Assembly (NCBI RefSeq): GCF_003046295.1
Contig: NZ_PZZN01000001.1
Location: 1 to 64,000, forward strand
Source of the DNA: Sphingomonas aerolata
Lineage (GTDB): Bacteria > Pseudomonadota > Alphaproteobacteria > Sphingomonadales > Sphingomonadaceae
Direction of reading: 5' to 3'
Length of the DNA: 64,000 nt
The notes under the pieces: generated by a model
Told to the model about the DNA's origin: nothing
Seen by the model: the letters and a program-made list of their open reading frames with translations, nothing else
The model's database searches: none
Part shown: one piece after another, positions 54,526-62,835 of the stretch
How positions within the stretch are numbered: position 1 is the first letter of the stretch
Layout: each line of letters starts with the position of its first letter
Translations under genes and position numbers: made by a program

Positions 54526-56073
54526 ATGATCGCGCATCCGTCCGACATGGGCGACGCGGCTGCCGGACGTCCCGCCGTGCTGGCGGAGGAACTCGGCCTG
54601 CTGATCGATGCCGCAACGACCTATGCGATCTACATGCTCGACCCGCAGGGGCGGGTGACAATCTGGAACCGGGGCGCCGAGCGGATCAAGGGATGGACCG
54701 AGGCCGAGATCATCGGCCGCGATGCGGCGATCTTCTACCCGGCCGAGGACGTCGCGGCGGGCAAACCACGCGCCGATCTCGAGCGCGCGCATGCCGGTGG
54801 CCGGATCGAGGAGGAAAGCTGGCGGGTCCGCAAGGACGGATCGGAATTTCTCGCGAGCGTGACGATCACCGCGTTGCATGACGACGCGGGCGCGCTGCGC
54901 GGCTTTGGCAAGGTGATCCGCGACATCACCGACGAAAAGGCGGCGGAGGCCGCGATCCTGCGCCGCGAACATCATCTGCGCTCGATCCTGAACACCGTCC
55001 CCGATGCGATGATCGTGATGAACGAACACGGCGTCATCGTATCGTTCAGCGCCGCCGCCGCGCTCGTCTTCGGTTATGAGACGGACGAGGTGATCGGCCG
55101 CAACGTCGCGATGCTCATGCCGCCCGCGAATGCCGCTGCGCATGACGCGCATCTGCACACCTACCGGCGGACCGGGGTGCGGCACGTCATCGGCAATGTC
55201 CGGCTCGAACACGGGCTGCGCAAGAATGGCGAGGTCTTTCCGATCGAGCTCGCGGTCGGCGAGGCGTCGATCGCGGGCGAGCGGATCTTCACCGGCTTCA
55301 TCCGCGACATCAGCCAGCGCCAGGCCACCGAGCGCCGGCTGAAGGAGCTTCAGGCCGAGCTGGTCCACGTCTCGCGGGTCAGCGCGATGGGCACGATGGC
55401 ATCGACGCTCGCGCATGAGATCAACCAGCCGCTGACCGCGATCGCCAATTATCTGGAGGCGACGCGGGACATGATCGGCGACGCGCCGTCCCCGCTGCTG
55501 GCGGAGATCGCCGAGGCGCTCGAGCTGGCGGCGGCGCAGTCGCTGCGCGCCGGCACGATCGTCCGGCGGCTGCGCGCGTTCGTCGAGGGCGGCGACACCG
55601 CACTTCGCGTGGAACCGCTCGCCGTGCTTGTCGAGGAGGCGATCAGCCTGGGGCTGCTCGGCGCGCACGAGGCGGGGATCACGGTCACCACCGATATCCG
55701 CCAGGGCGCCGATCTGGTGCGGGTCGACCGCATCCAGATCCAGCAGGTCCTGGTCAATCTGATTCGCAACGCCATCCAGTCGATGGCCTGCGCACCCGAC
55801 AAGCGGCTGACGATCGCGACGCTGGCGGATCGCGAAGGCTGGGTGCGGATCAGCGTGGCCGATACCGGTGCGGGCATCGATCCGGCGATCCGCGAGCGCC
55901 TGTTCGACGCGTTCGCGACGACCAAGAGCGACGGCATGGGCCTTGGCCTGTCGATCTGTCGGACGATCGTCGAGGCGCATGGCGGCCGGATCTGGGTCGA
56001 ACCGACATGCCCCGCCGGTACCGCCTTCCACTTCACGATACCGCTCGCCACACAGGATGTTGTCGATGGATGA
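54526..56073 (+). CDS. fixL: haem-PAS oxygen sensor histidine kinase FixL
   Basis: Soluble sensor kinase of 515 residues (with ATG 54526; BjFixL is about the same size). Two PAS domains (about 25-140 and 150-265) precede HisKA/HATPase. The second PAS aligns residue by residue with Bradyrhizobium FixL: the haem-ligand equivalent is H206, the distal pair are H220 and R226 in RHVIGNVR, and TFTGFIRDI-like and SELVHVSR-like segments follow. The phospho-histidine is H297 in LAHEINQPLTAIANYL. ATPase motifs: QQVLVNLIRNAIQSM, DTGAGIDP and GMGLGLSICRTIVEAHGG. Oxygen binding to haem would switch the kinase off. It overlaps fixJ by eight bases. No nitrogen-fixation genes are visible, so its targets are probably respiration or fermentation genes. 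Confidence 0.93.
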   Translation: MIAHPSDMGDAAAGRPAVLAEELGLLIDAATTYAIYMLDPQGRVTIWNRGAERIKGWTEAEIIGRDAAIFYPAEDVAAGKPRADLERAHAGGRIEEESWRVRKDGSEFLASVTITALHDDAGALRGFGKVIRDITDEKAAEAAILRREHHLRSILNTVPDAMIVMNEHGVIVSFSAAAALVFGYETDEVIGRNVAMLMPPANAAAHDAHLHTYRRTGVRHVIGNVRLEHGLRKNGEVFPIELAVGEASIAGERIFTGFIRDISQRQATERRLKELQAELVHVSRVSAMGTMASTLAHEINQPLTAIANYLEATRDMIGDAPSPLLAEIAEALELAAAQSLRAGTIVRRLRAFVEGGDTALRVEPLAVLVEEAISLGLLGAHEAGITVTTDIRQGADLVRVDRIQIQQVLVNLIRNAIQSMACAPDKRLTIATLADREGWVRISVADTGAGIDPAIRERLFDAFATTKSDGMGLGLSICRTIVEAHGGRIWVEPTCPAGTAFHFTIPLATQDVVDG

Positions 56074-56698
56074 GACCAGCCGCGTCGTGCACGTCGTCGA
56101 CGACGATCCCGCGATCCGCCAGTCGGTCGGCTTCCTGCTGCGCAAGGCGGGCTATGCGGTCGAGACACATGTGTCGGGCACGCAGTTCCTGAAGCACGTC
56201 ACGCGCGAAGCCCATGGCTGTGTCCTGCTCGACGTGCGGATGCCCGATATCGACGGGCTCGAGGTGCAGGCGACGCTGGCGCAGCGGGGCATAGCCCTGC
56301 CCGTGATCATGCTGACCGGACACGGCGACGTCGCGCTCGCCGTGCGCGCGATCAAGGCGGGGGCGATCGAGTTTCTGGAAAAGCCGTTCGAGCGCGCGAC
56401 GTTGCTCGCGGCGATCGAGACCGCGATCGCCAAGGCCGCACGGATCGGTCGCGACCAGCTGGCCGCGGCCGAGGCCCGCGTCCTGCTCGCGGCGCTGACC
56501 CCGCGCGAGCGCGACGTGCTGGACGGGATGGTCCTGGGCCGGCCGAACAAGCTGATCGCGTTCGATCTCGACATCGCGACGCGGACGGTCGAGGTCCACC
56601 GCGCCAATCTGATGGAAAAGCTGATGGCGCGCAGCCTGTCGGACGTGCTCCGCATCGCCTTTGCCGCGGGTGTGGGCGAGACGACCGACCCGGCCTGA
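56066..56698 (+). CDS. fixJ: response regulator FixJ (REC + LuxR-type HTH)
   Basis: Transcription factor phosphorylated by FixL, 210 residues. The receiver domain has the acidic pair in VVDDDPAIRQS, the phosphoacceptor D56 in LLDVRMPDIDG, the threonine in MLTGHGDV and the lysine in EFLEKPFE. The C-terminal DNA-binding domain (about 145-205) reads LTPRERDVLDGMVLGRPNKLIA and IATRTVEVHRANLMEKL. ATG 56066 overlaps the fixL stop; AGGA lies eight bases upstream. Family members activate fixK and anaerobic or microaerobic genes; the targets here are not visible. Confidence 0.95.
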   Translation: MDETSRVVHVVDDDPAIRQSVGFLLRKAGYAVETHVSGTQFLKHVTREAHGCVLLDVRMPDIDGLEVQATLAQRGIALPVIMLTGHGDVALAVRAIKAGAIEFLEKPFERATLLAAIETAIAKAARIGRDQLAAAEARVLLAALTPRERDVLDGMVLGRPNKLIAFDLDIATRTVEVHRANLMEKLMARSLSDVLRIAFAAGVGETTDPA

Positions 56699-56769
56699 GC
56701 GGCCCCCCGTGATCTACGTACAGACCGGGTCCGCGCGTCCTGTCATCGAAGGTCCGACAAGGATCGACG

Positions 56770-57183
56770 ATGACTCAACCGGCCCCGCTTCTGCACACCA
56801 GCCCGGGCATCTCGCTGGTCGACGGCAATCCCGCGCGACGCCGTGCGCGGCAGATCCTGCTGCTGTCCGAACGCTATCGGGTACGGTCCTATGCAAGCTG
56901 TGCGGCCCTGGTGTCCGATCCGGCATCGCGCGACCATGCGTGCATCATCCTGGACCTCTCCGATCCCCGGCTGGCGGGGCAGGATGACGACGGCATCGCG
57001 GCGCTCGCCGCGATGCGGGGCCTGGGCTGGGCTGGCCGGGCGATCCTGCTCGACGGGCGGGTGCCGTCGCCGGACCTGATTGCCGCGGCGGCCCGTCAGG
57101 GTGACCGGATCCTCGACTGCGCGACCACCGACGGTGCGCTGCTCGCGGCGATCGCGGCCGCCATGCTGACGCTCGCCGGGTAA
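56770..57183 (+). CDS. degenerate receiver-domain protein, possible FixT-like FixL antagonist
   Basis: A 137-residue receiver-like protein with no output domain. Aligned against neighbouring FixJ: SLVDGNPARRRA corresponds to VVDDDPA (one acidic residue lost), CIILDLSDP keeps a candidate phosphoacceptor D62, ILLDGRVP replaces the Thr of MLTGHGD, and ILDCAT replaces the Lys of EKPF. A receiver without Thr and Lys cannot switch normally, and this matches the plan of FixT, the single-domain receiver-like inhibitor of FixL in Sinorhizobium and Caulobacter. Three cysteines (near 43, 58 and 118) could sense redox. Location directly after fixJ supports the link; assignment is inference. Confidence 0.65.
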   Translation: MTQPAPLLHTSPGISLVDGNPARRRARQILLLSERYRVRSYASCAALVSDPASRDHACIILDLSDPRLAGQDDDGIAALAAMRGLGWAGRAILLDGRVPSPDLIAAAARQGDRILDCATTDGALLAAIAAAMLTLAG

Positions 57184-57206
57184 GGACGCCGCGCGGACCG
57201 AAGCGG

Positions 57207-58253
57207 TCAGCGCGAGGGTCGGACGCCCCCCGCCTGGCTCAGCCGGGCGGCATGACGGGCGATCTCGTCGTCCTCGCGCGAGGCGACGATCCGGATCGCC
57301 AAGCCCGGCAGCCATGCCAGGCCGGTACCGATCGCCTGCTGGGTCGCGCGGTCATGTTCGCCGATCCCGCCGGTCAGCACGAGCAGGTCGAGCCCCCCGA
57401 GCGTCGCGGCCATCGCCGCGATCTGCTTGCAGACCGATCGCTCGAACATCCGGATCGCAAGGTCGGCGTCGGGATTGCTCCCGGCCGCGGCGCGCAACAC
57501 GCGCATGTCCCCCGACAGTCCCGAGATCCCCGCCATTCCCGAATCGTGATCGATCATCGTCGCCAGTTCATCAGCCTCGAGCCCGGTCTCGCGCAGCAGG
57601 TACAGCAGGATGCCGGGGTCGATATCCCCCGTCCGCGTGGCCATCGTCACCCCGCCTGATGGCGTCAGCCCCATGCTGGTATCGACCGATCGCCCGTCGC
57701 GCACCGCGGTGACGCTCGCCCCGTTGCCGAGATGCGCGATGACGAGCCGCGACGGGACACCGTCGCCGAGCTGCGCCAGGATCGATTCGCACGACAGGCC
57801 GTGAAAGCCGTACCGCCGCACCCCGCTCGCGCGGTATCGGCGCGGGATCGGGAGGACCTGCGCGACATCGGGCAGATCGGCATGGAACGCGGTGTCGAAA
57901 CAGGCGACTTGCGGCAGCCCGGGATAGCGCGCGCGTGCGGCCTCGATCAGCGCGAGCGCCGCGGGACCATGGAGCGGCGCGAACGCACAGGCCGCGACCA
58001 GATCCGCCGTCACCGCATCGTCGATCAGGCAATGCGCGGTACGATGCGGGCCGCCATGGACGATCCGGTGGCCGATCGCGGTCGGCGCCGGGCTGTCCCG
58101 CAACGCGGCGTCGAGCGCGTCGAGGACCGAAACGTGACCGTCGGCGGTCTCGATCGTCCCGCCGATCAGCAGCGCAGGCTCCGGGTCGACGGCGTAGAGC
58201 CCGTATTTGACCGTCGACGACCCGCTGTTCAGCGCGAGGATCAGCGCGCCCAT
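57207..58253 (-). CDS. ackA: acetate kinase
   Basis: Transfers phosphate from acetyl phosphate to ADP, giving ATP and acetate. The 348-residue protein carries the ASKHA signatures: [61 protein letters not shown] and TGGIGEHD. It is shorter than the ~400-residue E. coli enzyme, lacking C-terminal or loop sequence as in several alphaproteobacterial forms. The ATG overlaps the end of the phosphoketolase gene by 13 bases. Phosphoketolase directly upstream makes acetyl phosphate, its substrate. No phosphotransacetylase gene is adjacent. Confidence 0.95.
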   Translation of the reverse strand: MGALILALNSGSSTVKYGLYAVDPEPALLIGGTIETADGHVSVLDALDAALRDSPAPTAIGHRIVHGGPHRTAHCLIDDAVTADLVAACAFAPLHGPAALALIEAARARYPGLPQVACFDTAFHADLPDVAQVLPIPRRYRASGVRRYGFHGLSCESILAQLGDGVPSRLVIAHLGNGASVTAVRDGRSVDTSMGLTPSGGVTMATRTGDIDPGILLYLLRETGLEADELATMIDHDSGMAGISGLSGDMRVLRAAAGSNPDADLAIRMFERSVCKQIAAMAATLGGLDLLVLTGGIGEHDRATQQAIGTGLAWLPGLAIRIVASREDDEIARHAARLSQAGGVRPSR

Positions 58254-60652
58254 TGCCAGTCGCGCACCTCCGGCAGATCGTCGCCCTGTTCGGCGATGTA
58301 CAGCTTGTGCCGTTCCATCGTCGTCCAGTAGCGCGCGGTCTCGCGCGGGACGCGGTCGCGGAACCGCGGGATCCGCTCGATCGCGTCGAGCGCGAGCCGG
58401 TACCGGTCGAGATCGTTCAGCACGACCATGTCGAACGGCGTCGTCGTCGTGCCCATTTCCTTGTAGCCGCGGACATGGATGTTGGCGTGGTTGGCGCGGC
58501 GGTAGGTCAGCTTGTGGATCATCGCGGGATAGCCGTGGAACGCGAAGATCACCGGTGTGTCGCGCGTGAACAGCGCATCGAACTCGCGCTCGTCGAGGCC
58601 GTGCGTATGTTCGGATCGCGGCTGCAGCACCATCAGGTCGACGACATTGACCACCCGGATCCGGATGTCGGGGACATAGGCACGCAGCAGCGTCACCGCG
58701 GCCAGCGTCTCGAGCGTCGGGACGTCGCCCGCACACGCCATCACCACATCGGGCTCCGCATCGTCGCCGGCCCAGTCCCAGATGCCGGCGCCCGCGGTGC
58801 AGTGTCGCACCGCCGCGTCGATCCCCAGCCATTGCCATTCGGGCTGCTTGCCCGCGACGATCACGTTCACATAGCCGCGGCTGCGCAGGCAATGGTCGCC
58901 GACCGACAACAGGCAATTGGCATCGGCGGGCAGATAGATCCGCGTGACCTCCGCGGTCTTGTTGGCGACGTGATCGATGAACCCCGGATCCTGATGCGAC
59001 AGGCCATTGTGATCCTGTCGCCAGACATGCGACGTCAGCAGATAGTTGAGCGACGCGATCGGCCGCCGCCACGGAATGCCGCGCGTCACCTTCAGCCATT
59101 TGGCATGCTGGTTGACCATCGAATCGACGATGTGGACGAACGCCTCGTAACAGGAAAACAGTCCGTGGCGCCCGGTGAGCCGATAGCCCTCGAGCCAACC
59201 CTGGCATAGATGCTCGCTCAGCACCTCCATCACGCGGCCGTCGGCGGTCAGGTGCTCGTCGACCGCCTCGACCTCGGCCATCCAGACCTTGCCCGACACG
59301 TCATAGACATCGGCGAGACGGTTCGACGCGGTCTCGTCGGGGCCGAACAGGCGGAAGTTCACGCTCGTCATGTTGAGCTTCATCACGTCGCGCAGATAGC
59401 GACCGAACACCCGCGTTGCCTCGGCCATGACCGCGCCCGGCGCATCGACCGGCACGGCATGCGCGCGGAAGTCGGGCAGCGACAGCGGCACCATCGTCTC
59501 GCCGCCATTGGCATGCGGGTTCGACCCCATCCGCCGGTGACCGGTCGGGGCGAGCGAGGCGTAGATGTCGAGGAACTTGCCCGTCGCGTCGAACAGCTCC
59601 TCGGGGCGGTAGCTGCGCATCCACGCCTCGAGCAACCGCAGATGCTCGGGGTCCTTGAAGTCCGCGATCGGGACCTGATGCGCGCGCCACGTGCCTTCGA
59701 CCGGCTTGCCGTCGACGGTCTTCGGGCCGGTCCACCCCTTGGGCGTGCGGAACACGATCATCGGCCAGCGCGGGCGTTCGGGCGTCGCGCCGGGGATGCG
59801 TGCCTCGGCCTGGATCGCCTGGATCCTCGCCAGCGCGGTGTCGAGCGCGGCGGCGAGCTGCTGGTGGACGAGCGCGGGGTCGCTGCCGCCGACATAGAGC
59901 GCCTCATGCCCATAGCCGCGCAGCAGTGCGTCGAGCTCGTCCTCGTCGATCCGCGCGAGGATCGTGGGGTTGGCGATCTTGAACCCGTTGAGGTGCAGGA
60001 TCGGGAGGACCGCGCCGTCGCGCGCGGGGTTGAGGAACTTGTTCGAATGCCAGCTCGCCGCCAGCGCCCCCGTCTCCGCCTCGCCGTCGCCGATCACGCA
60101 GGCGACCAGCAGGTCCGGATTGTCGAACGCCGCGCCGTAAGCATGCGCCAGCGAATAGCCGAGCTCGCCCCCCTCGTGGATCGATCCCGGCGTCTCGGGC
60201 GCGACATGGCTCGGGATGCCGCCCGGCCAGGAGAATTGCCGGAACAGCCGATGCATGCCCGACCGGCTGCGCTCGATCGCGGGATAGCGCTCGGTATAGG
60301 AGCCCTCGAGATAGGTGTGGGCGACCAGACCCGGCCCGCCATGCCCCGGCCCGATGATGTTGATCATGTCGAGATCGTGCGCGACGATCAGCCGGTTGAG
60401 ATGGACGTAGAGGAGGTTGAGGCCCGGCGTCGTGCCCCAATGCCCGAGCAGCCGCGGCTTGACGTCGGCGATCGTCAGCGGACGTTCGAGCAGCGCGTTG
60501 TCGCGCAGATAGATCTGGCCGACCGACAGGTAGTTGGCGGCACGCCAATAGGCGTCCATCCGGTGCAGTTCATCGGGCGACAACGGATCGGCGCGCGTCA
60601 CGACATGCGGCGGTGCCTTGTGGGCGAGGCCGGTCAAGAGTGCGGAGCCCAT
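58241..60652 (-). CDS. xfp: xylulose-5-phosphate/fructose-6-phosphate phosphoketolase
   Basis: Thiamine-diphosphate enzyme splitting xylulose 5-phosphate (and usually fructose 6-phosphate) with phosphate to acetyl phosphate plus glyceraldehyde 3-phosphate or erythrose 4-phosphate. The 803-residue length is normal. Signatures: [51 protein letters not shown], the ThDP motif [16 protein letters not shown] and the C-terminal [10 protein letters not shown]. It lies between a flavodoxin-fold oxidoreductase (upstream, 64 bp) and acetate kinase (overlapping), making an acetyl-phosphate to ATP shunt. Which of the two sugar substrates it prefers is not evident. Confidence 0.96.
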   Translation of the reverse strand: MGSALLTGLAHKAPPHVVTRADPLSPDELHRMDAYWRAANYLSVGQIYLRDNALLERPLTIADVKPRLLGHWGTTPGLNLLYVHLNRLIVAHDLDMINIIGPGHGGPGLVAHTYLEGSYTERYPAIERSRSGMHRLFRQFSWPGGIPSHVAPETPGSIHEGGELGYSLAHAYGAAFDNPDLLVACVIGDGEAETGALAASWHSNKFLNPARDGAVLPILHLNGFKIANPTILARIDEDELDALLRGYGHEALYVGGSDPALVHQQLAAALDTALARIQAIQAEARIPGATPERPRWPMIVFRTPKGWTGPKTVDGKPVEGTWRAHQVPIADFKDPEHLRLLEAWMRSYRPEELFDATGKFLDIYASLAPTGHRRMGSNPHANGGETMVPLSLPDFRAHAVPVDAPGAVMAEATRVFGRYLRDVMKLNMTSVNFRLFGPDETASNRLADVYDVSGKVWMAEVEAVDEHLTADGRVMEVLSEHLCQGWLEGYRLTGRHGLFSCYEAFVHIVDSMVNQHAKWLKVTRGIPWRRPIASLNYLLTSHVWRQDHNGLSHQDPGFIDHVANKTAEVTRIYLPADANCLLSVGDHCLRSRGYVNVIVAGKQPEWQWLGIDAAVRHCTAGAGIWDWAGDDAEPDVVMACAGDVPTLETLAAVTLLRAYVPDIRIRVVNVVDLMVLQPRSEHTHGLDEREFDALFTRDTPVIFAFHGYPAMIHKLTYRRANHANIHVRGYKEMGTTTTPFDMVVLNDLDRYRLALDAIERIPRFRDRVPRETARYWTTMERHKLYIAEQGDDLPEVRDWQWAR

Positions 60653-60716
60653 GGACGAGCGGCGGGGATTGCGTGCGGGGTGGGACGCATGTCGATAATC
60701 CTTTGATGGAGGCGCA

Positions 60717-61400
60717 TCAGCCGGCGAGCCGGCTGGTCAGCGAAGGGTCGCGCAGCAGCGCTTCGTCGCCGAATGCCAGTTGCGCGCAGGTGCGGTTTGC
60801 CTGCGCGGTGACGGCGTTCAGATGCTGGCCTGCGATCTGCGGATCGAGATGGCTGGTGATGTTGGCGAAGCGGCGCTGTTCCTGCGAGCGCATGCCGAAG
60901 GCGTGGACCAGATACTGGTCGACCATGGTCGTCAGCCCCGTTCCAAGCCCCTGATCGTCGAGCCAGACCCGGCTGCCCGCCGCGGTCGTGAAGGTCAGCA
61001 GCCGCTTGCCGCCGAGTAGCAGGCTGCGCGCACGCTGCTGGACCGCGACAGGCTCGATCCCGGCGCCGAACACGCGTTCGATATAGCCCTTCATCATCGC
61101 CGGCGGGGATCCGAACCAGAGCGGATACACGAGGACGAACACGTCGCAGCCGGCGATCGCCGCGCGTTCGTCCTGCACGTCCTGCGCGAGGACCGCCGCA
61201 TCCCGCGTCGGCAATTCCGCCGGTTTGAGCACCGGATCGAAGCCCAGCGCATAGAGGTCGCGCAGCACGACGTGCTGGCCGTTCGCGCGCACCGCATCGC
61301 AATAGCGGTGCGCTATCGCGTGGTTGAAGCTCACAGGGTCCGGATGGCACAGGATCACGGCATGCCGAGGCTGGGCCGCAACGGGCTCGTCATCCATCAT
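60717..61400 (-). CDS. flavodoxin-fold NAD(P)H oxidoreductase (NQO1/KefF-like)
   Basis: FMN- or FAD-dependent quinone or nitro-compound reductase of 227 residues. It carries [17 protein letters not shown] (the flavin-phosphate loop), [19 protein letters not shown] and [17 protein letters not shown], shared by NAD(P)H dehydrogenase (quinone) and KefF. It is the first gene of the xfp-ackA transcript on the minus strand, 64 bp from xfp. Redox balancing of the phosphoketolase shunt is a plausible role; no direct evidence. Confidence 0.88.
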   Translation of the reverse strand: MMDDEPVAAQPRHAVILCHPDPVSFNHAIAHRYCDAVRANGQHVVLRDLYALGFDPVLKPAELPTRDAAVLAQDVQDERAAIAGCDVFVLVYPLWFGSPPAMMKGYIERVFGAGIEPVAVQQRARSLLLGGKRLLTFTTAAGSRVWLDDQGLGTGLTTMVDQYLVHAFGMRSQEQRRFANITSHLDPQIAGQHLNAVTAQANRTCAQLAFGDEALLRDPSLTSRLAG

Positions 61401-61683
61401 CGCGCCGACTCCATCCTGCCGACCCTCATCCGATCGCGCGCCGCGCCGGAGACGGTCAGGGAGTGGAGGAGTACGGCATAGAGCCGCGGGTTCTCAGCCT
61501 CGGAAACTACGCACTAGGCAGCGCGCTGTATGCCTGCGCGTCCCCGTTGTCCCGGAGGCGGCCAAGTCGAAATGCCGCCCGAGCACGGACACGACGCAAT
61601 CAAGACCTTGCTGGCCTCAACGGCTTTGATGGTAGTGAATAGCGGCCTACCGCCTGGGCGTGCCATGATCATGCGGTGCATGA

Positions 61684-61760
61684 TGGTCGGGAAGAGAGGA
61701 TTCGAACCTCCGGCCCCTGCCTCCCGAAGACAGTGCTCTACCAGGCTGAGCTACTCCCCG
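61684..61760 (-). tRNA. tRNA-Pro (anticodon CGG)
   Basis: Minus strand starts CGGGGAGTAGCTCAGCCTGG. Anticodon loop CTTCGGGAG gives CGG. T arm GAGGTTCGAATCCTC is intact, acceptor CGGGGAG pairs with CTTCCCG, and CCA is encoded. Confidence 0.95.
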
Positions 61761-61990
61761 ACGGAGTCCGATCGTTACGCCCTTGGGGGACCGACCGGTG
61801 ACTGGAGGGGCGCCTATACCCAGCACTTCGCAGCTGTGCAAGCGGCCGCGGCAAGAAGTTTTCGGGGGATGTCGAAAAGCACGAGGGCATTGCGTGATGC
61901 GACGGGACAGTTGCGTCGCGACGTCGATGCGGTGCGGATATGATAAGAAGTAATCGCGGACGGCGTCGTGCCGCGGCAGGTTGTGGACGA

Positions 61991-62067
61991 TGGTGCACCC
62001 AGAGCGATTCGAACGCCCGACCCTCAGATTCGTAGTCTGATGCTCTATCCAGCTGAGCTATGGGTGC
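61991..62067 (-). tRNA. tRNA-Arg (anticodon ACG), copy 1
   Basis: Minus strand starts GCACCCATAGCTCAGCTGGA. Anticodon loop GACTACGAATC gives ACG, which would be edited to ICG. T arm GGGCGTTCGAATCGCTC and an encoded CCA. Identical to copy 2 at 62133-62209. Confidence 0.95.
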
Positions 62068-62132
62068 ATCGCCATGCCGTTTACGGCCGGCCCGTGTCTG
62101 GCCGTCTGGCCCCGCCGCGAGGCAGGAAATCC

Positions 62133-62209
62133 TGGTGCACCCAGAGCGATTCGAACGCCCGACCCTCAGATTCGTAGTCTGATGCTCTATCCAGCTGAGC
62201 TATGGGTGC
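62133..62209 (-). tRNA. tRNA-Arg (anticodon ACG), copy 2
   Basis: A 77-base copy identical to the gene at 61991-62067, 65 bp away on the same strand. It includes CCA. The two probably form one precursor transcript from a promoter beyond 62209. Confidence 0.95.
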
Positions 62210-62303
62210 ACTGGAGGGGCGCTGATAGCAGGCATTTTTCGCGGCGCAAGGGTGTTGCGCGATAAAGTTGTGTACGCCGCGTCGGCGGCATAGAGCGACG
62301 GGC

Positions 62304-62819
62304 ATGAAACAGCCTTCCCGCCCCGCGCTGATCGCCCTTCTTCTCGCACCCGCCCTGGCGGTCGGCGCCTGCAGCAAGGATGCCGCCAGCTATCCCTCGC
62401 TCGGGATCCGCCCTACCGAATCGATCGGCTTCGGCGAACCCGCGGGCAAGCCGGTGGTGGTCCAGCCCGATCCGACGCTCGACACCGACATCGCGGCGTT
62501 CCGGACGCAGCTCGACCGGATCAAGGCGGGCTTTGCGAAGGATGCGGCGAGCACCCAGGCCGCGGCTCGCGCCGCACGCGGCGGTGCGGTCGGCAGCGAG
62601 CCGTGGCTGACGGCCCAGACCGCGCTGGCGGGTCTCGACGACTGGCGGGCGCAGACGTCGCTGCTGGTCACCGATATCGAGCGTCGCGCGACCGATCGCG
62701 CGGCGACGCTCGCGCCGGCCTATCCCGCGCTCGACGCGGCGCGCGACGCGGCGCAGGCCGAAGCCGAGAAGCAGGGTGCGACGATCGCGCAGATCCAGGC
62801 GAGCCTCCCGGCCGCCTGA
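62304..62819 (+). CDS. lipoprotein of unknown function
   Basis: A 171-residue predicted lipoprotein. Signal peptide with lipobox LAVGACS (Cys about 23). The mature part is Ala/Thr/Asp-rich, helical and likely a coiled coil from about 60 onwards (DTDIAAFRTQLDRIKAGFAK and later DAARDAAQAEAEKQGATIAQ). No recognisable domain. ATG 62304 gives the lipobox. Convergent with the next gene, 16 bp between them. Confidence 0.75.
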   Translation: MKQPSRPALIALLLAPALAVGACSKDAASYPSLGIRPTESIGFGEPAGKPVVVQPDPTLDTDIAAFRTQLDRIKAGFAKDAASTQAAARAARGGAVGSEPWLTAQTALAGLDDWRAQTSLLVTDIERRATDRAATLAPAYPALDAARDAAQAEAEKQGATIAQIQASLPAA

Positions 62820-62835
62820 CGCCGCCCCCCGCAGC

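Noticed and set aside
60653..60716. FNR/FixK box upstream of xfp
   Set aside because: TTGAT and ATCAG occur but are eight bases apart, not four, so they do not form the TTGAT-N4-ATCAA site.
61401..61683. FixK-type site upstream of the oxidoreductase-xfp-ackA operon
   Set aside because: TTGCTGGCCTCAAC is the nearest match, with wrong spacing and mismatches. This leaves the proposed link to FixLJ unproven.
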